Shown: positions 37,502 to 46,847 of the stretch, in pieces | How the letters are laid out: each line of letters begins with the position of its first letter | Position numbering within the stretch: position 1 is the first letter of the stretch | Assembly: GCA_026389335.1 (NCBI GenBank) | Contig: JAPLIB010000089.1 | Coordinates: forward strand, 62,001-126,000 | Length of the DNA stretch: 64,000 nucleotides | Direction: 5' to 3' | From: Cyanobacteriota bacterium | GTDB taxonomy: Bacteria; Cyanobacteriota; Cyanobacteriia; PCC-6307; Cyanobiaceae | The notes under the pieces: generated by a model | Told to the model about the DNA's origin: nothing | The model's input: the letters and a program-made list of their open reading frames with translations, nothing else | Databases searched by the model: none | Program-made: the position numbers and the translations under genes

Positions 37502-37786
37502 TCAGCGATCGTCCTTGGAGCCGGGCAGCGGTTCAATCACGCTGGCGGGCTGGTAGCGGCCCTCGAACACCTCGGCTTCGCGGCCTTTCCAGAATTCGCC
37601 CAGCCGCATCAGATCGGCATGGGCCAAGGCCAGCCGCTCGACAAACTCCTGGGGCTCCATCGAGTCCTTCTCCTCTTTGAGCTTGGCCAGGCGCAGCAGG
37701 TGCCACATCCAGGGTTTGCCCAGTTCACCGCGGCTCTCGAGATAGCGGGCCAGGTCGGCGGAATTGGGCAGGGAACTGGAGCTCAT
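37502..37786 (-). CDS. Conserved hypothetical protein (cyanobacterial type)
   Basis: A 94-residue, mostly helical, acidic protein: SADLARYLESRGELGKPWMWHLLRLAKLKEEKD, then FVERLALAHADLMRLGEFWKGREAEVFEGRY. No known domain; its style and position suggest a small cyanobacteria-specific protein. ATG start with GATGAGCTCC upstream of it; no operon partner. Confidence 0.6.
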   Translation of the reverse strand: MSSSSLPNSADLARYLESRGELGKPWMWHLLRLAKLKEEKDSMEPQEFVERLALAHADLMRLGEFWKGREAEVFEGRYQPASVIEPLPGSKDDR

Positions 37787-37896
37787 CGATGGCGCTCACG
37801 CAGAAGATCAGCCTATGGAGCAGCGGTGGGCGGCTGTGGCTGAGGCGGCGGCGGGCATCCGGCCCGGCGGGCCCTGCAGGAACGCAGGCGCTGGCG

Positions 37897-38853
37897 CTAC
37901 CGCCCGGCGCCGCCGCCATAAAGTTCCGGCCGCAGATCGTCGTGGTAGCGGGTGCCGGCCGGATGGGTGGGGCCGTAGTCGCCGGGAAGGCAGTCGGCGA
38001 TCAGCAGGGTGGGTTCGGGGCGGGCCGCCACCAGCACATCCCCATGGGGCCCGCAAATGATGCTGTTGCCCAGATAGGCGGCCATCGGCCGGCCGTTCAC
38101 GGTTTCGAGGCCGCAGCGATTGGCGTAGGCGATGAAGCAGTCGTTTTCAAAGGCGTGGGCCGGCAGCAGGCTGCGGGAGACATCCGGGTAGGGGCGATCG
38201 GTGCGCTCTCCGTTGCTGAGGATCGCCCAGGCATCGGCGGCGGTGGGGATCAGCACCAGCCGGGCTCCCTGCAGGCTCAGGGCGCGGGTGAGCTCGGGGA
38301 ATTCGGCCTCATAACAGTTCAACAGCCCCAGCGGCAGCCCGTTCACCCTCTGCACCGTCAGGGCCGGCCCCTCTTCGGCGTGGCGATAACCAGCACTCCA
38401 GCAGCGTTGTTCCTCCGGACCCCAGAGGTGGGTTTTGCGGTAGTTGCGCAGCAGCGAGCCGTCGGCGCCGAACAGGGCAATGGCGTCATAAAAGCGCTCC
38501 GCTCCGGCCACCCGGGCCAACTCCGGATAGGGACAGGCGATCGCCAGACCATGGCGGCGGGCGGCGGCGGCCACCCGTTGCAGGCTGGGGCCGTCGACCG
38601 GTTCCGCCAGGGCCGAGGCCAGCTCCGGGGTGACGATGTAGCCACTCAGGTAGAGCTCCGGGAAGGCCAGCAATTGCACCCCGTGAGCGGCGGCGAGGCT
38701 GCAGACCTGCTCCAGCCGCTCCAGGTTTTCGGCCACGGCAGCGCTGCTGGCGGCGTTGCCGCTGCCCTGCCAGAGCGCCAGACGCAGGCCCTCCCCGGCG
38801 GCGGGTGGTCGCTGGTGCACGTAGCTGTGCACCCGAGCGCAGGTGGGATCCAT
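37897..38853 (-). CDS. Carbon-nitrogen hydrolase (nitrilase superfamily)
   Basis: The Glu-Lys-Cys triad of the superfamily is present: Glu in LLAFPELYLSG (about residue 65), Lys in YRKTHLWG (about 140) and Cys in LLNCYEAEFPE (about 175). Such enzymes hydrolyse amides or nitriles; the substrate cannot be named. The start at 38853 (318 residues) fits the family; a longer frame reaches 39105 but would overlap the divergent glutamate decarboxylase gene and code for proline/alanine-rich sequence. Confidence 0.87.
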   Translation of the reverse strand: MDPTCARVHSYVHQRPPAAGEGLRLALWQGSGNAASSAAVAENLERLEQVCSLAAAHGVQLLAFPELYLSGYIVTPELASALAEPVDGPSLQRVAAAARRHGLAIACPYPELARVAGAERFYDAIALFGADGSLLRNYRKTHLWGPEEQRCWSAGYRHAEEGPALTVQRVNGLPLGLLNCYEAEFPELTRALSLQGARLVLIPTAADAWAILSNGERTDRPYPDVSRSLLPAHAFENDCFIAYANRCGLETVNGRPMAAYLGNSIICGPHGDVLVAARPEPTLLIADCLPGDYGPTHPAGTRYHDDLRPELYGGGAGR

Positions 38854-38995
38854 GGCCGGGACGGCGGGCGGGCTCGGCTGATTCTGGGCGGCTGGCCGCT
38901 GGGCGGCTGGCTGCCGGGCGAGTGCCACCGCAACCCAGCCGAGAACGGATAGAACAAGGGGATCGGATGGGGCCCGTCCCGTTGGAGGTTGTGGG

Positions 38996-40420
38996 ATGGA
39001 GTTCAACCAGGCCGCTCGCCGTCCGCTCGCCGCTGAGAGCGTGGCGGCAGGTCTTCGGGGCCAGCTACGCGCTCGTTCGATCGCGGCCCGGCTGCCGGCT
39101 GACATCCCTGAGCAGCGGCTGGCCGATCAGGGTCTGCGCGCGGATCTGGCCTATGAGCTGATTCACGGGCACCTGATGCTCGATGGCAATGCCCGCCTCA
39201 ACCTGGCCACCTTCGTCGGCACCTGGATGGAGCCAGAAGCATTGCGGTTGATGGCCGAATGCGCCGATAAGAACATCATCGATAAGGACGAATACCCCCA
39301 GACGACCGATCTGGAGCGGCGCTGCCTGTTGATGCTGGCGGACCTCTGGCATGCCCCCGATCCCAGTGATGCGGTCGGCACCTCCACCACCGGCTCCAGT
39401 GAGGCCTGCATGCTGGCCGGCCTGGTGCTCAAATGGCACTGGCGCCAGCGCCAGCTGGGTGCTGATGCTGCCGCGGCGCCACGGCCCAATCTGGTGATGG
39501 GGGCCAATCGCCAGGTCTGCTGGGACAAGTTCTGTGCCTACTTCGAGGTGGAACCCCGCTTTGTGCCGTTGGGACCGGATCGGCTGCATCTGGAGGCTGA
39601 GGCGGCGGCGGCCCATTGCGATGCCGGCACCATCGGCGTGGTGGGGGTGGTGGGCAGCGTCGTCGATGGCAGCTATGAGCCGATCGCGGCGATTGCCACT
39701 GCCCTTGATCACCTGGAGCAGCGCAGCGGCCTGGCGATTCCCCTGCACATCGATGCGGCTTCCGGCGGCTTCGTGGCGCCGTTCAACGCGCCGGAGTGGA
39801 TCTGGGACTTCCGTCTGCCGCGGGTGGTGTCGATCAATGCCAGTGGCCACAAATACGGCGGCGTGCTGCCGGGGGTGGGCTGGCTGCTCTGGCGCCAGGA
39901 TGCCCTGCTGCCGAGGGAGCTGCGTTTTGACGTCAACTACCTCGGTGGCGTCACCCCGACGATCGGCATGAACTTCTCGCGGCCGGGGGCCCAGGTGGTG
40001 GCGCAGTACTTCAACTTCGTCCATCTCGGCCGCCAGGGCTACAGCGAGCGGATGGCTTTGCTGGAGGCGATCGCCTGCCATCTGGCCGATCAGCTGGCGG
40101 TGCTGCCGCCGCTACGACTGGTGAGCCATCCGCTCGGCCAGTTGCCGGTGTTCTGCCTGGAACTGGAGCCGCGGGTGCGCTTCTGGAGCGTGTTCCACCT
40201 CTCCGACAAGCTGCGGGAGCGGGGCTGGCTGGTGCCCGCCTACACCCTGCCGCCGGATCAGCAGCATCGGGCCGTGCTGCGCATCGTGGTGCGGGCTGGT
40301 TTCAGCCGTCACATGGCCGATCAGTTGCTGGACGACATTGTGCGGGCGGTGGCCTGGTTCGAATCCCTCACGGTGGCGATGCCGGAGCCGATGACCCACT
40401 GTTCGTTTTCCCACCTCTGA
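38996..40420 (+). CDS. gadB: Glutamate decarboxylase (PLP-dependent)
   Basis: A 474-residue type II PLP decarboxylase. The PLP lysine is in SINASGHKYGG (about residue 286), preceded by HIDAASGGFVAPF, and GTSTTGSSEACMLAG and NARLNLATFVGTW are typical of glutamate decarboxylases. It converts glutamate to GABA with proton consumption; in cyanobacteria it serves a GABA shunt around the TCA cycle or acid response. The ATG at 38996 is used. Divergent from the C-N hydrolase with 142 bp between. Confidence 0.92.
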   Translation: MEFNQAARRPLAAESVAAGLRGQLRARSIAARLPADIPEQRLADQGLRADLAYELIHGHLMLDGNARLNLATFVGTWMEPEALRLMAECADKNIIDKDEYPQTTDLERRCLLMLADLWHAPDPSDAVGTSTTGSSEACMLAGLVLKWHWRQRQLGADAAAAPRPNLVMGANRQVCWDKFCAYFEVEPRFVPLGPDRLHLEAEAAAAHCDAGTIGVVGVVGSVVDGSYEPIAAIATALDHLEQRSGLAIPLHIDAASGGFVAPFNAPEWIWDFRLPRVVSINASGHKYGGVLPGVGWLLWRQDALLPRELRFDVNYLGGVTPTIGMNFSRPGAQVVAQYFNFVHLGRQGYSERMALLEAIACHLADQLAVLPPLRLVSHPLGQLPVFCLELEPRVRFWSVFHLSDKLRERGWLVPAYTLPPDQQHRAVLRIVVRAGFSRHMADQLLDDIVRAVAWFESLTVAMPEPMTHCSFSHL

Positions 40421-40473
40421 CCCTTTACCCAACCCTGAGCGGGGTCCAGGCTGTCAAGGTCGTGGCTACAGCC

Positions 40474-42006
40474 TCAATCCGGCAGAGCCCAGGGGTTGAG
40501 GCCGAGATCGGCACCGATGCGGTGGGCACAGGCGAAACCACTGAAGGCAACAGCGTTGAGGCCCTGGCCGGGGAAGCAGGAGTCGCCGACGCAGTACAAC
40601 CCTTCGATACCGGTGCGGTTGAAGGGCATCGGCAGCAGACCGGGCAGGCGCAGCGCCGGGATCGGGCCGTAGCTGCCGCCGGAGCGGCCGAGGAAGCGGC
40701 GATGGCTGCGCGGTGTGCCCACTTCCCGATGGCTGATGGCGCTGCCGAGCCCGGGCAGGAAGGCCTCCAGCCGCTGAATCAGCCGCTGGGCGTCGCTCTG
40801 TTTCTTGGCCGCATAGGCACTGGGAGACAGCCCCTGCCAGTGCTCCATCGATGAGGGTGTGAAAGTGTGGACAATGTGCTGGCCCGCAGGAGCCAGCGAG
40901 GGATCGAGCAGGGTGGGAATCGAGACGAATGCGGTGCCCTGCTCCGCTTCCATCGCGCTCCACTCCTCGAGCAGCAGGTGGTGCACATGGGTGTCGCTGG
41001 GGATGGCCTCAGCCTTCACCCCCAGGTGCAGTGACAGGAACGACGGCGACGGTTTGTAGCGCCGGCGCCAGGTGCGCTCGGCCGCAGGCGTGTGGGCTGC
41101 GTCGATCAGTTGGCCGAAGGTGTCCCAGCGGGTGGCATTGGAAATGATGCGCTCAGCGTGAATCGCTGCGCCGCCGGCCAGCTGCACCCCCACCGCCTTG
41201 TCGCCTTCCAGCAGCACCTTGGTGACCCGGGCCCGGTAGCGAATCGCGCCGCCATGGCGCTCCAGGCCGCGCACCAGCTGCTCGGCGATCACACCAACGC
41301 CTCCCCTGGGGTAGTTGATGCCGCCGGCATGGCGATCGGAGAACACCATGCCGGCATTGATCATCGGCGTCTGATCCGCCGGCATCACCGACCAGCAGAA
41401 GCATTCCATGTCGATGAACTTGAGCAACGCCGGATCGCTGATATGGCGGCGGGCCACCGCCCCCACGTTCACCGGCAGCCAGCGGGCCAGGCCGAGACAG
41501 GCCAAGGGCGCCTTGAAGAACACCTTGGCCAGATAGGCGGGATCCTCCAGCGACAGCAACGGCATCGCATCGAGGCAACGGAACACCTGCCAGCAGGTGT
41601 CATAAAAGTGGCGAATGCCACGGGCCTCGTGCGGGAAGCGGGCGATCAGGTCGCTGAGAAATTGCTCGTAGTCGCGGGCGACGGCGATCTGCAGGCCATC
41701 GGGCAGGTGATACTCGAGCTGCACCGGGTCGGCGATGGTGGCGCAATGTTCGCCCACATCGGCCAGGGCACGGGTGAGCAGGTTGGTATGGCCCTTTTCA
41801 CCGAAGCCGAAGATCATCGAGGCACCCACATCAAAGGTGTAGCCCTCGCGCTTGAAGCTTCCCCCCGATCCACCCGGAATCAGATAGCGCTCCAGCACCA
41901 GCACCTTCGCCCCCTTGGCGGCCAGCTGCGAGGCGGTGACCAGGCCGCCGATGCCGGCGCCGATCACGATCACATCCCAGCGATGCTCCGGGCTGGCTGC
42001 GTTCAA
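40474..42006 (-). CDS. crtH: Carotenoid cis-trans isomerase (CrtISO/CrtH type)
   Basis: An FAD/NAD(P)-binding protein of about 510 residues: dinucleotide motif IVIGAGIGGLVTASQLA, ERYLIPGGSGGSFKREGYTFDVGASMIFGFG and, at the C-terminus, GIEGLYCVGDSCFPGQGLNAVAFSG. This matches the isomerase that turns poly-cis-lycopene intermediates into all-trans lycopene. The N-terminus is uncertain: the domain begins DVIVIGAG, a TTG at 42006 gives a typical length, and another TTG at 42096 would add 30 residues; no strong ribosome binding site separates them. Confidence 0.88.
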   Translation of the reverse strand: MNAASPEHRWDVIVIGAGIGGLVTASQLAAKGAKVLVLERYLIPGGSGGSFKREGYTFDVGASMIFGFGEKGHTNLLTRALADVGEHCATIADPVQLEYHLPDGLQIAVARDYEQFLSDLIARFPHEARGIRHFYDTCWQVFRCLDAMPLLSLEDPAYLAKVFFKAPLACLGLARWLPVNVGAVARRHISDPALLKFIDMECFCWSVMPADQTPMINAGMVFSDRHAGGINYPRGGVGVIAEQLVRGLERHGGAIRYRARVTKVLLEGDKAVGVQLAGGAAIHAERIISNATRWDTFGQLIDAAHTPAAERTWRRRYKPSPSFLSLHLGVKAEAIPSDTHVHHLLLEEWSAMEAEQGTAFVSIPTLLDPSLAPAGQHIVHTFTPSSMEHWQGLSPSAYAAKKQSDAQRLIQRLEAFLPGLGSAISHREVGTPRSHRRFLGRSGGSYGPIPALRLPGLLPMPFNRTGIEGLYCVGDSCFPGQGLNAVAFSGFACAHRIGADLGLNPWALPD

Positions 42007-42137
42007 AACAGGGAAGACGACTCGATTTGAGCTTAGGAAGCCATCGGCTGACAGCGCTTCTGCCGATGGCCCCACGCCCGTTCCTCGGGCCCGCAAAGGC
42101 TCGGGCTGAATGGTCCTGGCAACAACGCCTGGGCCGC

Positions 42138-43532
42138 TCAGGCCATCTGCAGCGCAGGATCGCCAGCCTCAACGCCGGTGAAGGGCGCCAGATCCTGCAG
42201 GGAACGGTCGCGGTAGGCGCCGTAGCGGCGCCGCTTGTCGCGGATGCGGTCCTCCAGTTCGGGCAGCAGGCCGAAGTTGGGCGGCATCGGCTGGAAGCGA
42301 CCTTTGCCGGAGCGGTTCTCGCCGCAGGGGGCGGTGGCGATGAAGTGGGTGAGGGCGCCGATCATCGTGGTGGGCGGCAGGCTGATCGGTGCCTGGCCCC
42401 GGGCCAGGCGAACAGCATTGGTGCCCGCCAGCCAGCCGCCAGCCACGGCCGCCGCGTAGCCCTCGGTGCCGGTGATCTGGCCTGCGGCCAGCAGGGTGGG
42501 GCGGCGGCGGAACTGCAGGGTGGGATCGAGCAGTTGGGGAGATTCCAGAAAGGTGTTGCGATGCATCACGCCGAAGCGCACAAACTCGGCGTTCTCCAGC
42601 CCCGGAATCATCCGTAGCACCCGCGCCTGTTCACCCCATTTGAGATTGGTCTGGAAACCCACCAGATTCCAGAGGCGCCCATCCTTGTCCTCCTGGCGCA
42701 GTTGCACCACGGCATAGGCGCGATTGGCGCGGCGCACATCGCGGTCGTTGACATCACCCCAGCGGGGATCCCAGAGACCGATCGGTTTGAGCGGGCCGTA
42801 GCGCATCGTGTCCTCGCCGCGGCGGGCGAGTTCCTCAATCGGCAGGCAGCCCTCGAAGAAGTTGGCACTCTCCTGTTCGAAATCCTTCAGTTGCGCCTGC
42901 TCGGCCTGCAGCAGGGCCTCACGGAAGGCCAGGAACTGATCCCGATCCAGCGGGCAGTTGATGTAGTCGGCATCGCCCTTGTCGTAGCGGCTGGCCCGGA
43001 AGGCGCGCGCCAGGTCGATGCTTTCGCCGGCCACGATCGGGCTGGCAGCATCGAAAAAGTGACAATCCCCTCGCCCGGTGAAGTCGCGCAGGTCGGCGGC
43101 CAGGCTGTCGCTGGTGAGGGGACCGGTGGCCAGCACGGCGATCTGGTCTGCCTCCGGCAACTGCAGCTGCTCGCGGCGCTCAACGCTCACCAGGGGATGG
43201 CCTTCGAGCCTGGCGGTCAGGGCAGCGCTGTACTGGCCCCGATCGACCGCCAAGGCCCCGCCGGCAGGAACCGCATGGATATCAGCGGTGCGGATCACTA
43301 GGGAGCCCAGACGCCGCAGTTCTTCCTGCAGCAAGCCGGCGGCACGGTCCGCCGAGAGGGCACCAAAACTGTTGCTGCAAACCAGTTCGGCGAATTCGGC
43401 GCTGTGGTGGGCAGGGGAGCGCCGCACTGGACGCATCTCAACCAACCGCACTGGCAACCCGGCAGAGGCGATCTGCCAGGCGGCTTCTGTGCCCGCCAGA
43501 CCAGCACCGATGACCAGGAGCTCAGGGGGCAA
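42138..43532 (-). CDS. trmFO: Methylenetetrahydrofolate-tRNA-(uracil-5-)-methyltransferase TrmFO
   Basis: TrmFO makes ribothymidine at position 54 of tRNA from methylenetetrahydrofolate and FADH2. The 464-residue protein shows [44 protein letters not shown] and, later, [19 protein letters not shown] and ALTHFI, all typical. The start is TTG at 43532, directly before the dinucleotide-binding motif. Its use of a folate cofactor gives a loose functional link with the folate operon at 31-36 kb. Confidence 0.94.
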   Translation of the reverse strand: MPPELLVIGAGLAGTEAAWQIASAGLPVRLVEMRPVRRSPAHHSAEFAELVCSNSFGALSADRAAGLLQEELRRLGSLVIRTADIHAVPAGGALAVDRGQYSAALTARLEGHPLVSVERREQLQLPEADQIAVLATGPLTSDSLAADLRDFTGRGDCHFFDAASPIVAGESIDLARAFRASRYDKGDADYINCPLDRDQFLAFREALLQAEQAQLKDFEQESANFFEGCLPIEELARRGEDTMRYGPLKPIGLWDPRWGDVNDRDVRRANRAYAVVQLRQEDKDGRLWNLVGFQTNLKWGEQARVLRMIPGLENAEFVRFGVMHRNTFLESPQLLDPTLQFRRRPTLLAAGQITGTEGYAAAVAGGWLAGTNAVRLARGQAPISLPPTTMIGALTHFIATAPCGENRSGKGRFQPMPPNFGLLPELEDRIRDKRRRYGAYRDRSLQDLAPFTGVEAGDPALQMA

Positions 43533-43585
43533 CGTCGGTCAGCTCTGGGGGGAGGGGCTTTGGCGCAACGCAGATGCTGGGCGAA

Positions 43586-43708
43586 TCAGGCCCGGGCGCG
43601 CTTGAGCATCAGTTGCAGCTGGCCAACAGCGGCACGGCCGATGTTGAAGCCAGCCCAGCCCACAGCCAGGAGGATCGGGGCAGCGACCAGGAGCAGCCGA
43701 AGGTCCAT
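43586..43708 (-). CDS. psbY: Photosystem II protein PsbY
   Basis: A 40-residue protein with one membrane helix (LLVAAPILLAVGWAGFNIGRAA) and the PsbY C-terminal pattern AVGQLQLMLKRAR. PsbY is a small peripheral subunit of photosystem II in the thylakoid membrane, near cytochrome b559. The gene is short enough to be missed by gene finders. It lies between trmFO and the hexapeptide-repeat protein, all on the minus strand. Confidence 0.88.
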   Translation of the reverse strand: MDLRLLLVAAPILLAVGWAGFNIGRAAVGQLQLMLKRARA

Positions 43709-43746
43709 GACGAGAACTGAGCAGGGATTCAGGGATCTTAGGGGAA

Positions 43747-44280
43747 TCAGGGCTGGTCGCTTCTGCCGGCATGGGCCATGGCCAGACGTCTGTAACGCCG
43801 GGCATGCTCCCGTTGCTCCTCCACGGCCTCGTGGCTGAGTTGCCGTTTCAGCAGGGCCGGCGCGCCCATCACCAGGCTGGCGGCGGGCACATCCCGCGTC
43901 ACCACCGATCCAGCGGCCACCAAGGAGCCAGCTCCCACGGTGACGCCATTGAGCACGATGGCGCCGATGCCGATCAGACAGCCGTCTTCGATCGTGGCCC
44001 CATGGATCACGGCCCGGTGCCCAATCGTCACGAAAGCACCGATGCACACAGGCTGGCCCGGATCGCCGTGCAGGATCGCCCCGTCCTGAACGTTGCTGCT
44101 CTCGCCGATCAGAATCGGACAGACATCGCCACGGGCCACCGCTGTCGGCCAGAGGCTCGACCCTGCCGCCATCCGCACATCACCGATCAAGACGGCCGCA
44201 GGAGCCACCCAGGCGTCGGCATGGACCTGGGGCTGGGGCCAGGGGGCGTCAGGCACTGTCATAGGGGCTGCTGCAACCAT
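43747..44280 (-). CDS. Gamma-carbonic-anhydrase-like hexapeptide-repeat protein
   Basis: About 177 residues folding as a left-handed beta-helix: repeats such as VLIGDVRMAAGSSLWPTAVARGDVCPILIGESSNVQDG, then ILHGDPG, CIGAFVTIGHRAVIHGATIEDGCLIGIGAIVLNGVTVGAGSLVAAGSVV. HGD and GHRAVIH supply the metal-binding histidines of the YrdA/CaiE/gamma-CA family. Carbonic anhydrase activity is not certain for such proteins. The ATG at 44280 is used; ATG at 44262 is equally possible. Confidence 0.8.
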   Translation of the reverse strand: MVAAAPMTVPDAPWPQPQVHADAWVAPAAVLIGDVRMAAGSSLWPTAVARGDVCPILIGESSNVQDGAILHGDPGQPVCIGAFVTIGHRAVIHGATIEDGCLIGIGAIVLNGVTVGAGSLVAAGSVVTRDVPAASLVMGAPALLKRQLSHEAVEEQREHARRYRRLAMAHAGRSDQP

Positions 44281-44480
44281 TCTCGGTGGGCCAGGTTCTG
44301 AGCGGTTTCGCGACGCGATCGGCACGCTCCCCTGCAGAACCGGCTGGCGCCATGGCTCCGCAGGCTGATGCACTTGCGGGAGGGGCCTGGCCGGGTGATA
44401 CGTTCTCTGGGTGGACGTTGTCGGCCATCCCTCCGGGATGCCAGCACGGGCCCAGCTCCCCTCTCGGGGCAGCTTCCAAA

Positions 44481-44552
44481 GGGTCGCTAGCTCAGCGGTA
44501 GAGCACTCGGCTTTTAACCGATTGGTCCTGAGTTCGAATCTCAGGCGACCCA
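44481..44552 (+). tRNA. trnK: tRNA-Lys (anticodon TTT)
   Basis: The 72-nt cloverleaf reads: acceptor GGGTCGC paired with GCGACCC, D-arm GCTC-AGCGGTA-GAGC, anticodon stem CTCGG/CCGAT with loop CTTTTAA (anticodon TTT), TpsiC arm CCTGAGTTCGAATCTCAGG and discriminator A. The CCA end is not encoded. Its 3' half is the likely attachment site of the adjacent integrase-bearing element. Confidence 0.95.
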
Positions 44553-44737
44553 TTCCCGTCGCAGCCTTGATTCTGGGTCAAATCCCAGTCCTGGTACGCA
44601 ATCTCACCTGTCCTCTCGGCTCTGCAAATAGGGACAGATGAGGACCGTCTGAGTCTGATCTGGACAGTTTTTTGAAACTTTTTTGAAACTGTTTCAAGCG
44701 CCTGGGCAAGACTGGATCCAGTCGACGCGACTTGGGC
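44553..44737. other. Spacer between tRNA-Lys and integrase, candidate attachment end
   Basis: The integrase starts 186 bp after the tRNA 3' end, a usual arrangement for elements integrated in tRNA genes. A second copy of the tRNA 3' end (the other attachment site) is not found in the window, so the far end of the element is outside it. Confidence 0.5.
44664..44692. promoter_or_regulatory. Direct plus inverted repeats before the integrase
   Basis: Two tandem copies of TTTTTTGAAAC (44668-44689) sit inside a perfect inverted repeat ACAGTTT (44664-44670) / AAACTGT (44686-44692). The arrangement, 45 bp before the integrase start and A+T-rich in a G+C-rich region, suits an integrase arm site or an autoregulatory operator. 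Confidence 0.4.
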
Positions 44738-46270
44738 ATGCGTGCCGTCCCAGGGTTCCAGAAGGCGCAGGCGCGGCTCCGGATGGAGGGCTGCTGCTAT
44801 CGGCTCCGTGAGGTTGCCCGCAGCCCCTTCGCCTATGTCTACGAACTCGACCCGCCCCAGCGGCAGCAGGTCGCCCGTTGCTGCCGCATCCAGGACGACG
44901 AGGCCTGTGAGCGTCTGACCGAGCTTCTGCTTGAAGCAGGCAAGAACCGCGCTGCTGGCGGTAGGGGCTTGGACTGGGACTGCCTCAGCAGCCCTCTCGG
45001 CAAGCCAGCAGCAGATTCAGCTTCTCCATCCGGCCACACCCTGACCTGGGGAGAGATTCGGGACGCCATCAAGGCCGACATCGCACCGGGCGGGCCCAAG
45101 GCACGGGACCGCAACCCGTTTGTCTGCTTCCGAGACAGGGGGTTCTTCGGCGTGATGTACCCCGACTCCCTGCCGGCGCAGCCAGAGCACCTGGAGCAGT
45201 TCTGTCTGTACACCCCAGATTCCATTCAGGCGCATTGGGCCGAGCACTCATCACCTCTGGTGCCTCGTGAGTACAACTCCAAGGTGTTCTATCAGGTGAT
45301 TCAGATGGTGAATTACCTGGCCAAGAAGGGGATCAACATCGCCACTCCTCAATTGCAGGAGCGTCTGGCCGGGCTCAAGACAACCGCCGGTAAGGGCAAA
45401 GCTCCCAAACCGCGCTACATCCCCGCAACCGACGAAATTGAGTCCTGGCTGGATCAACTGGTTGCGCTCGATCCGTTTCGCGGCTGGGTGATGGCGATGG
45501 TGGCCACCTACGGCCTCCGCAACCACGAGATCTGGCATGTCGATGCCCTGCCAGGCGAGATCGACGCCAATCCCCGCATGATCAGCGTGGGCTCGTTCAG
45601 CTCCATCAGTCATGGCAGCGAAACGAAGACCGGCCATCGCTTTGCTCTGGCCCTGCCTGAGGCCTGGCTCGAGCGCTACCGCCTCAATGATCTGGAGCAC
45701 GCCCGCGCCATGCTCGACCAGCTGCGGCGTAGCCATCCGATCCGCACGACGGAGCGCCCCGACGGGGTGCTGCAGTTCCACAACAACGAAGCTCTGAGCC
45801 GGGTGCTCAGCCACTGGTTCCGCAACAGTGCCCGTGAGGATCGGGAGCTGCCCGTGAAGTTGTACGGCTGGCATCAGCCCCGCGCGATTCCGGGCCGACC
45901 CAAGCCCAAGGCCATCCAAGACCGCTGCAAGGTCTATGACCTGCGCCATGCCTGGGCTCTGCGAGCGAAGGAAACCACTACCTGGTCGACCACCCTCAAA
46001 GCCATGGCCATGGGCCACAGCGAGGCGGTTCACACTCGCCGCTACCTGGTGGAGGAGCAGGCCCTGCATCGGTTGGAGGGCATGAACCGACTGCTGGCGC
46101 TGGATGAGGGCGGAGTCCATATCCCGACCCCTCGCCGCCGTGGTGCTCAGCGCCTGACCTCTGCAGCGCCTGTGGCTTCCGCCCCCAGGCCAGCTGCTGC
46201 CTTGCCTGATGGAGTCACGCCGGAGCTGATCGAGATGGCGCGAAAGCTCAAGGCCGCCGGCCTGGGCTGA
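44738..46270 (+). CDS. Tyrosine-family site-specific integrase
   Basis: A 510-residue integrase. The catalytic residues are seen in the C-terminal half: Arg in YGLRNHE (about residue 263), His-Arg of the box DLRHAWALR (about 400) and the His/Tyr pair in MAMGHSEAVHTRRYLV (about 425-440), with Tyr as nucleophile. The N-terminal half is long and unusual, with a KxARL and YRLREVARSPFAYVYEL part. ATG at 44738 is chosen over the TTG two codons upstream. Position next to tRNA-Lys suggests integration in that tRNA. Confidence 0.9.
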   Translation: MRAVPGFQKAQARLRMEGCCYRLREVARSPFAYVYELDPPQRQQVARCCRIQDDEACERLTELLLEAGKNRAAGGRGLDWDCLSSPLGKPAADSASPSGHTLTWGEIRDAIKADIAPGGPKARDRNPFVCFRDRGFFGVMYPDSLPAQPEHLEQFCLYTPDSIQAHWAEHSSPLVPREYNSKVFYQVIQMVNYLAKKGINIATPQLQERLAGLKTTAGKGKAPKPRYIPATDEIESWLDQLVALDPFRGWVMAMVATYGLRNHEIWHVDALPGEIDANPRMISVGSFSSISHGSETKTGHRFALALPEAWLERYRLNDLEHARAMLDQLRRSHPIRTTERPDGVLQFHNNEALSRVLSHWFRNSAREDRELPVKLYGWHQPRAIPGRPKPKAIQDRCKVYDLRHAWALRAKETTTWSTTLKAMAMGHSEAVHTRRYLVEEQALHRLEGMNRLLALDEGGVHIPTPRRRGAQRLTSAAPVASAPRPAAALPDGVTPELIEMARKLKAAGLG

Positions 46271-46290
46271 CGATCAGCCCCCGCCCCGAC

Positions 46291-46578
46291 TCACAGGCGG
46301 CCGAGGGCCATCTCGCAGCGCTGAACATGCCAGAGCAGGTCTGAGGAGGGTGACGCCGGATTCTTCCTTGCCCAGTGGCGCTGCTGCTTGAGGATCCCTC
46401 CCTTCTTCAGCCGGAAGAGCGTTTTGCGGCTGATCCCGAGGTGCGCACTGGCTTCGCCGGTGCTGATCCAAAGGCAGGCCGGCGAGCGCGGGCTGCTTCT
46501 CCTTCCTCTCCTGCTCGTCGCTGTGGAGGGAGAGCCCGGCTCGTGGGGCTGGTGGCTCTCATGTGGGTAAGCGCTCAT
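46291..46578 (-). CDS. Small helix-turn-helix protein (excisionase-like)
   Basis: The 95-residue product contains WISTGEASAHLGISRKTLFRLKKGGIL, a helix-turn-helix of the MerR/excisionase type, in its second half. It likely acts in excision control or in repressing the element. Its ATG overlaps the stop of the gene upstream (ATGA, 46575-46578). It is the last gene of a long minus-strand block from helicase to integrase and is convergent with the integrase gene. Confidence 0.68.
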   Translation of the reverse strand: MSAYPHESHQPHEPGSPSTATSRRGRRSSPRSPACLWISTGEASAHLGISRKTLFRLKKGGILKQQRHWARKNPASPSSDLLWHVQRCEMALGRL

Positions 46579-46847
46579 GCGATCAAACCTCGGAACAACG
46601 TCGATGAAGTGGCTTGGTTGTCGGGAACGCTCTCGAAGCCGGGCTGCGAGATCGATGGCAGACCTGGCGAATGCAGATGGCCCGGGGCTGGCCACGCCAC
46701 CAGGAGCAACAGGGTGAGGCACTGAAGCAGCAGCACCAGTAGCAGCAGGGGCTGCAGTCGTTCGGGTGCCACGGGTCTGGATGGCCGCCTCAGCGGATAG
46801 GGCCGGGGGAAGGTGGGCAGCCGGAGGTCGCGTTGATGCCTGGTCAT
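46575..46847 (-). CDS. Small membrane protein of unknown function
   Basis: Ninety residues with one very leucine-rich membrane helix (LQPLLLLVLLLQCLTLLLLVAW) after a basic, proline-rich head. No family recognised. Both ends overlap neighbouring genes by 4 bp or fewer (ssb upstream, HTH gene downstream), which supports it as a real gene in the operon rather than a chance frame. Confidence 0.5.
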   Translation of the reverse strand: MTRHQRDLRLPTFPRPYPLRRPSRPVAPERLQPLLLLVLLLQCLTLLLLVAWPAPGHLHSPGLPSISQPGFESVPDNQATSSTLFRGLIA

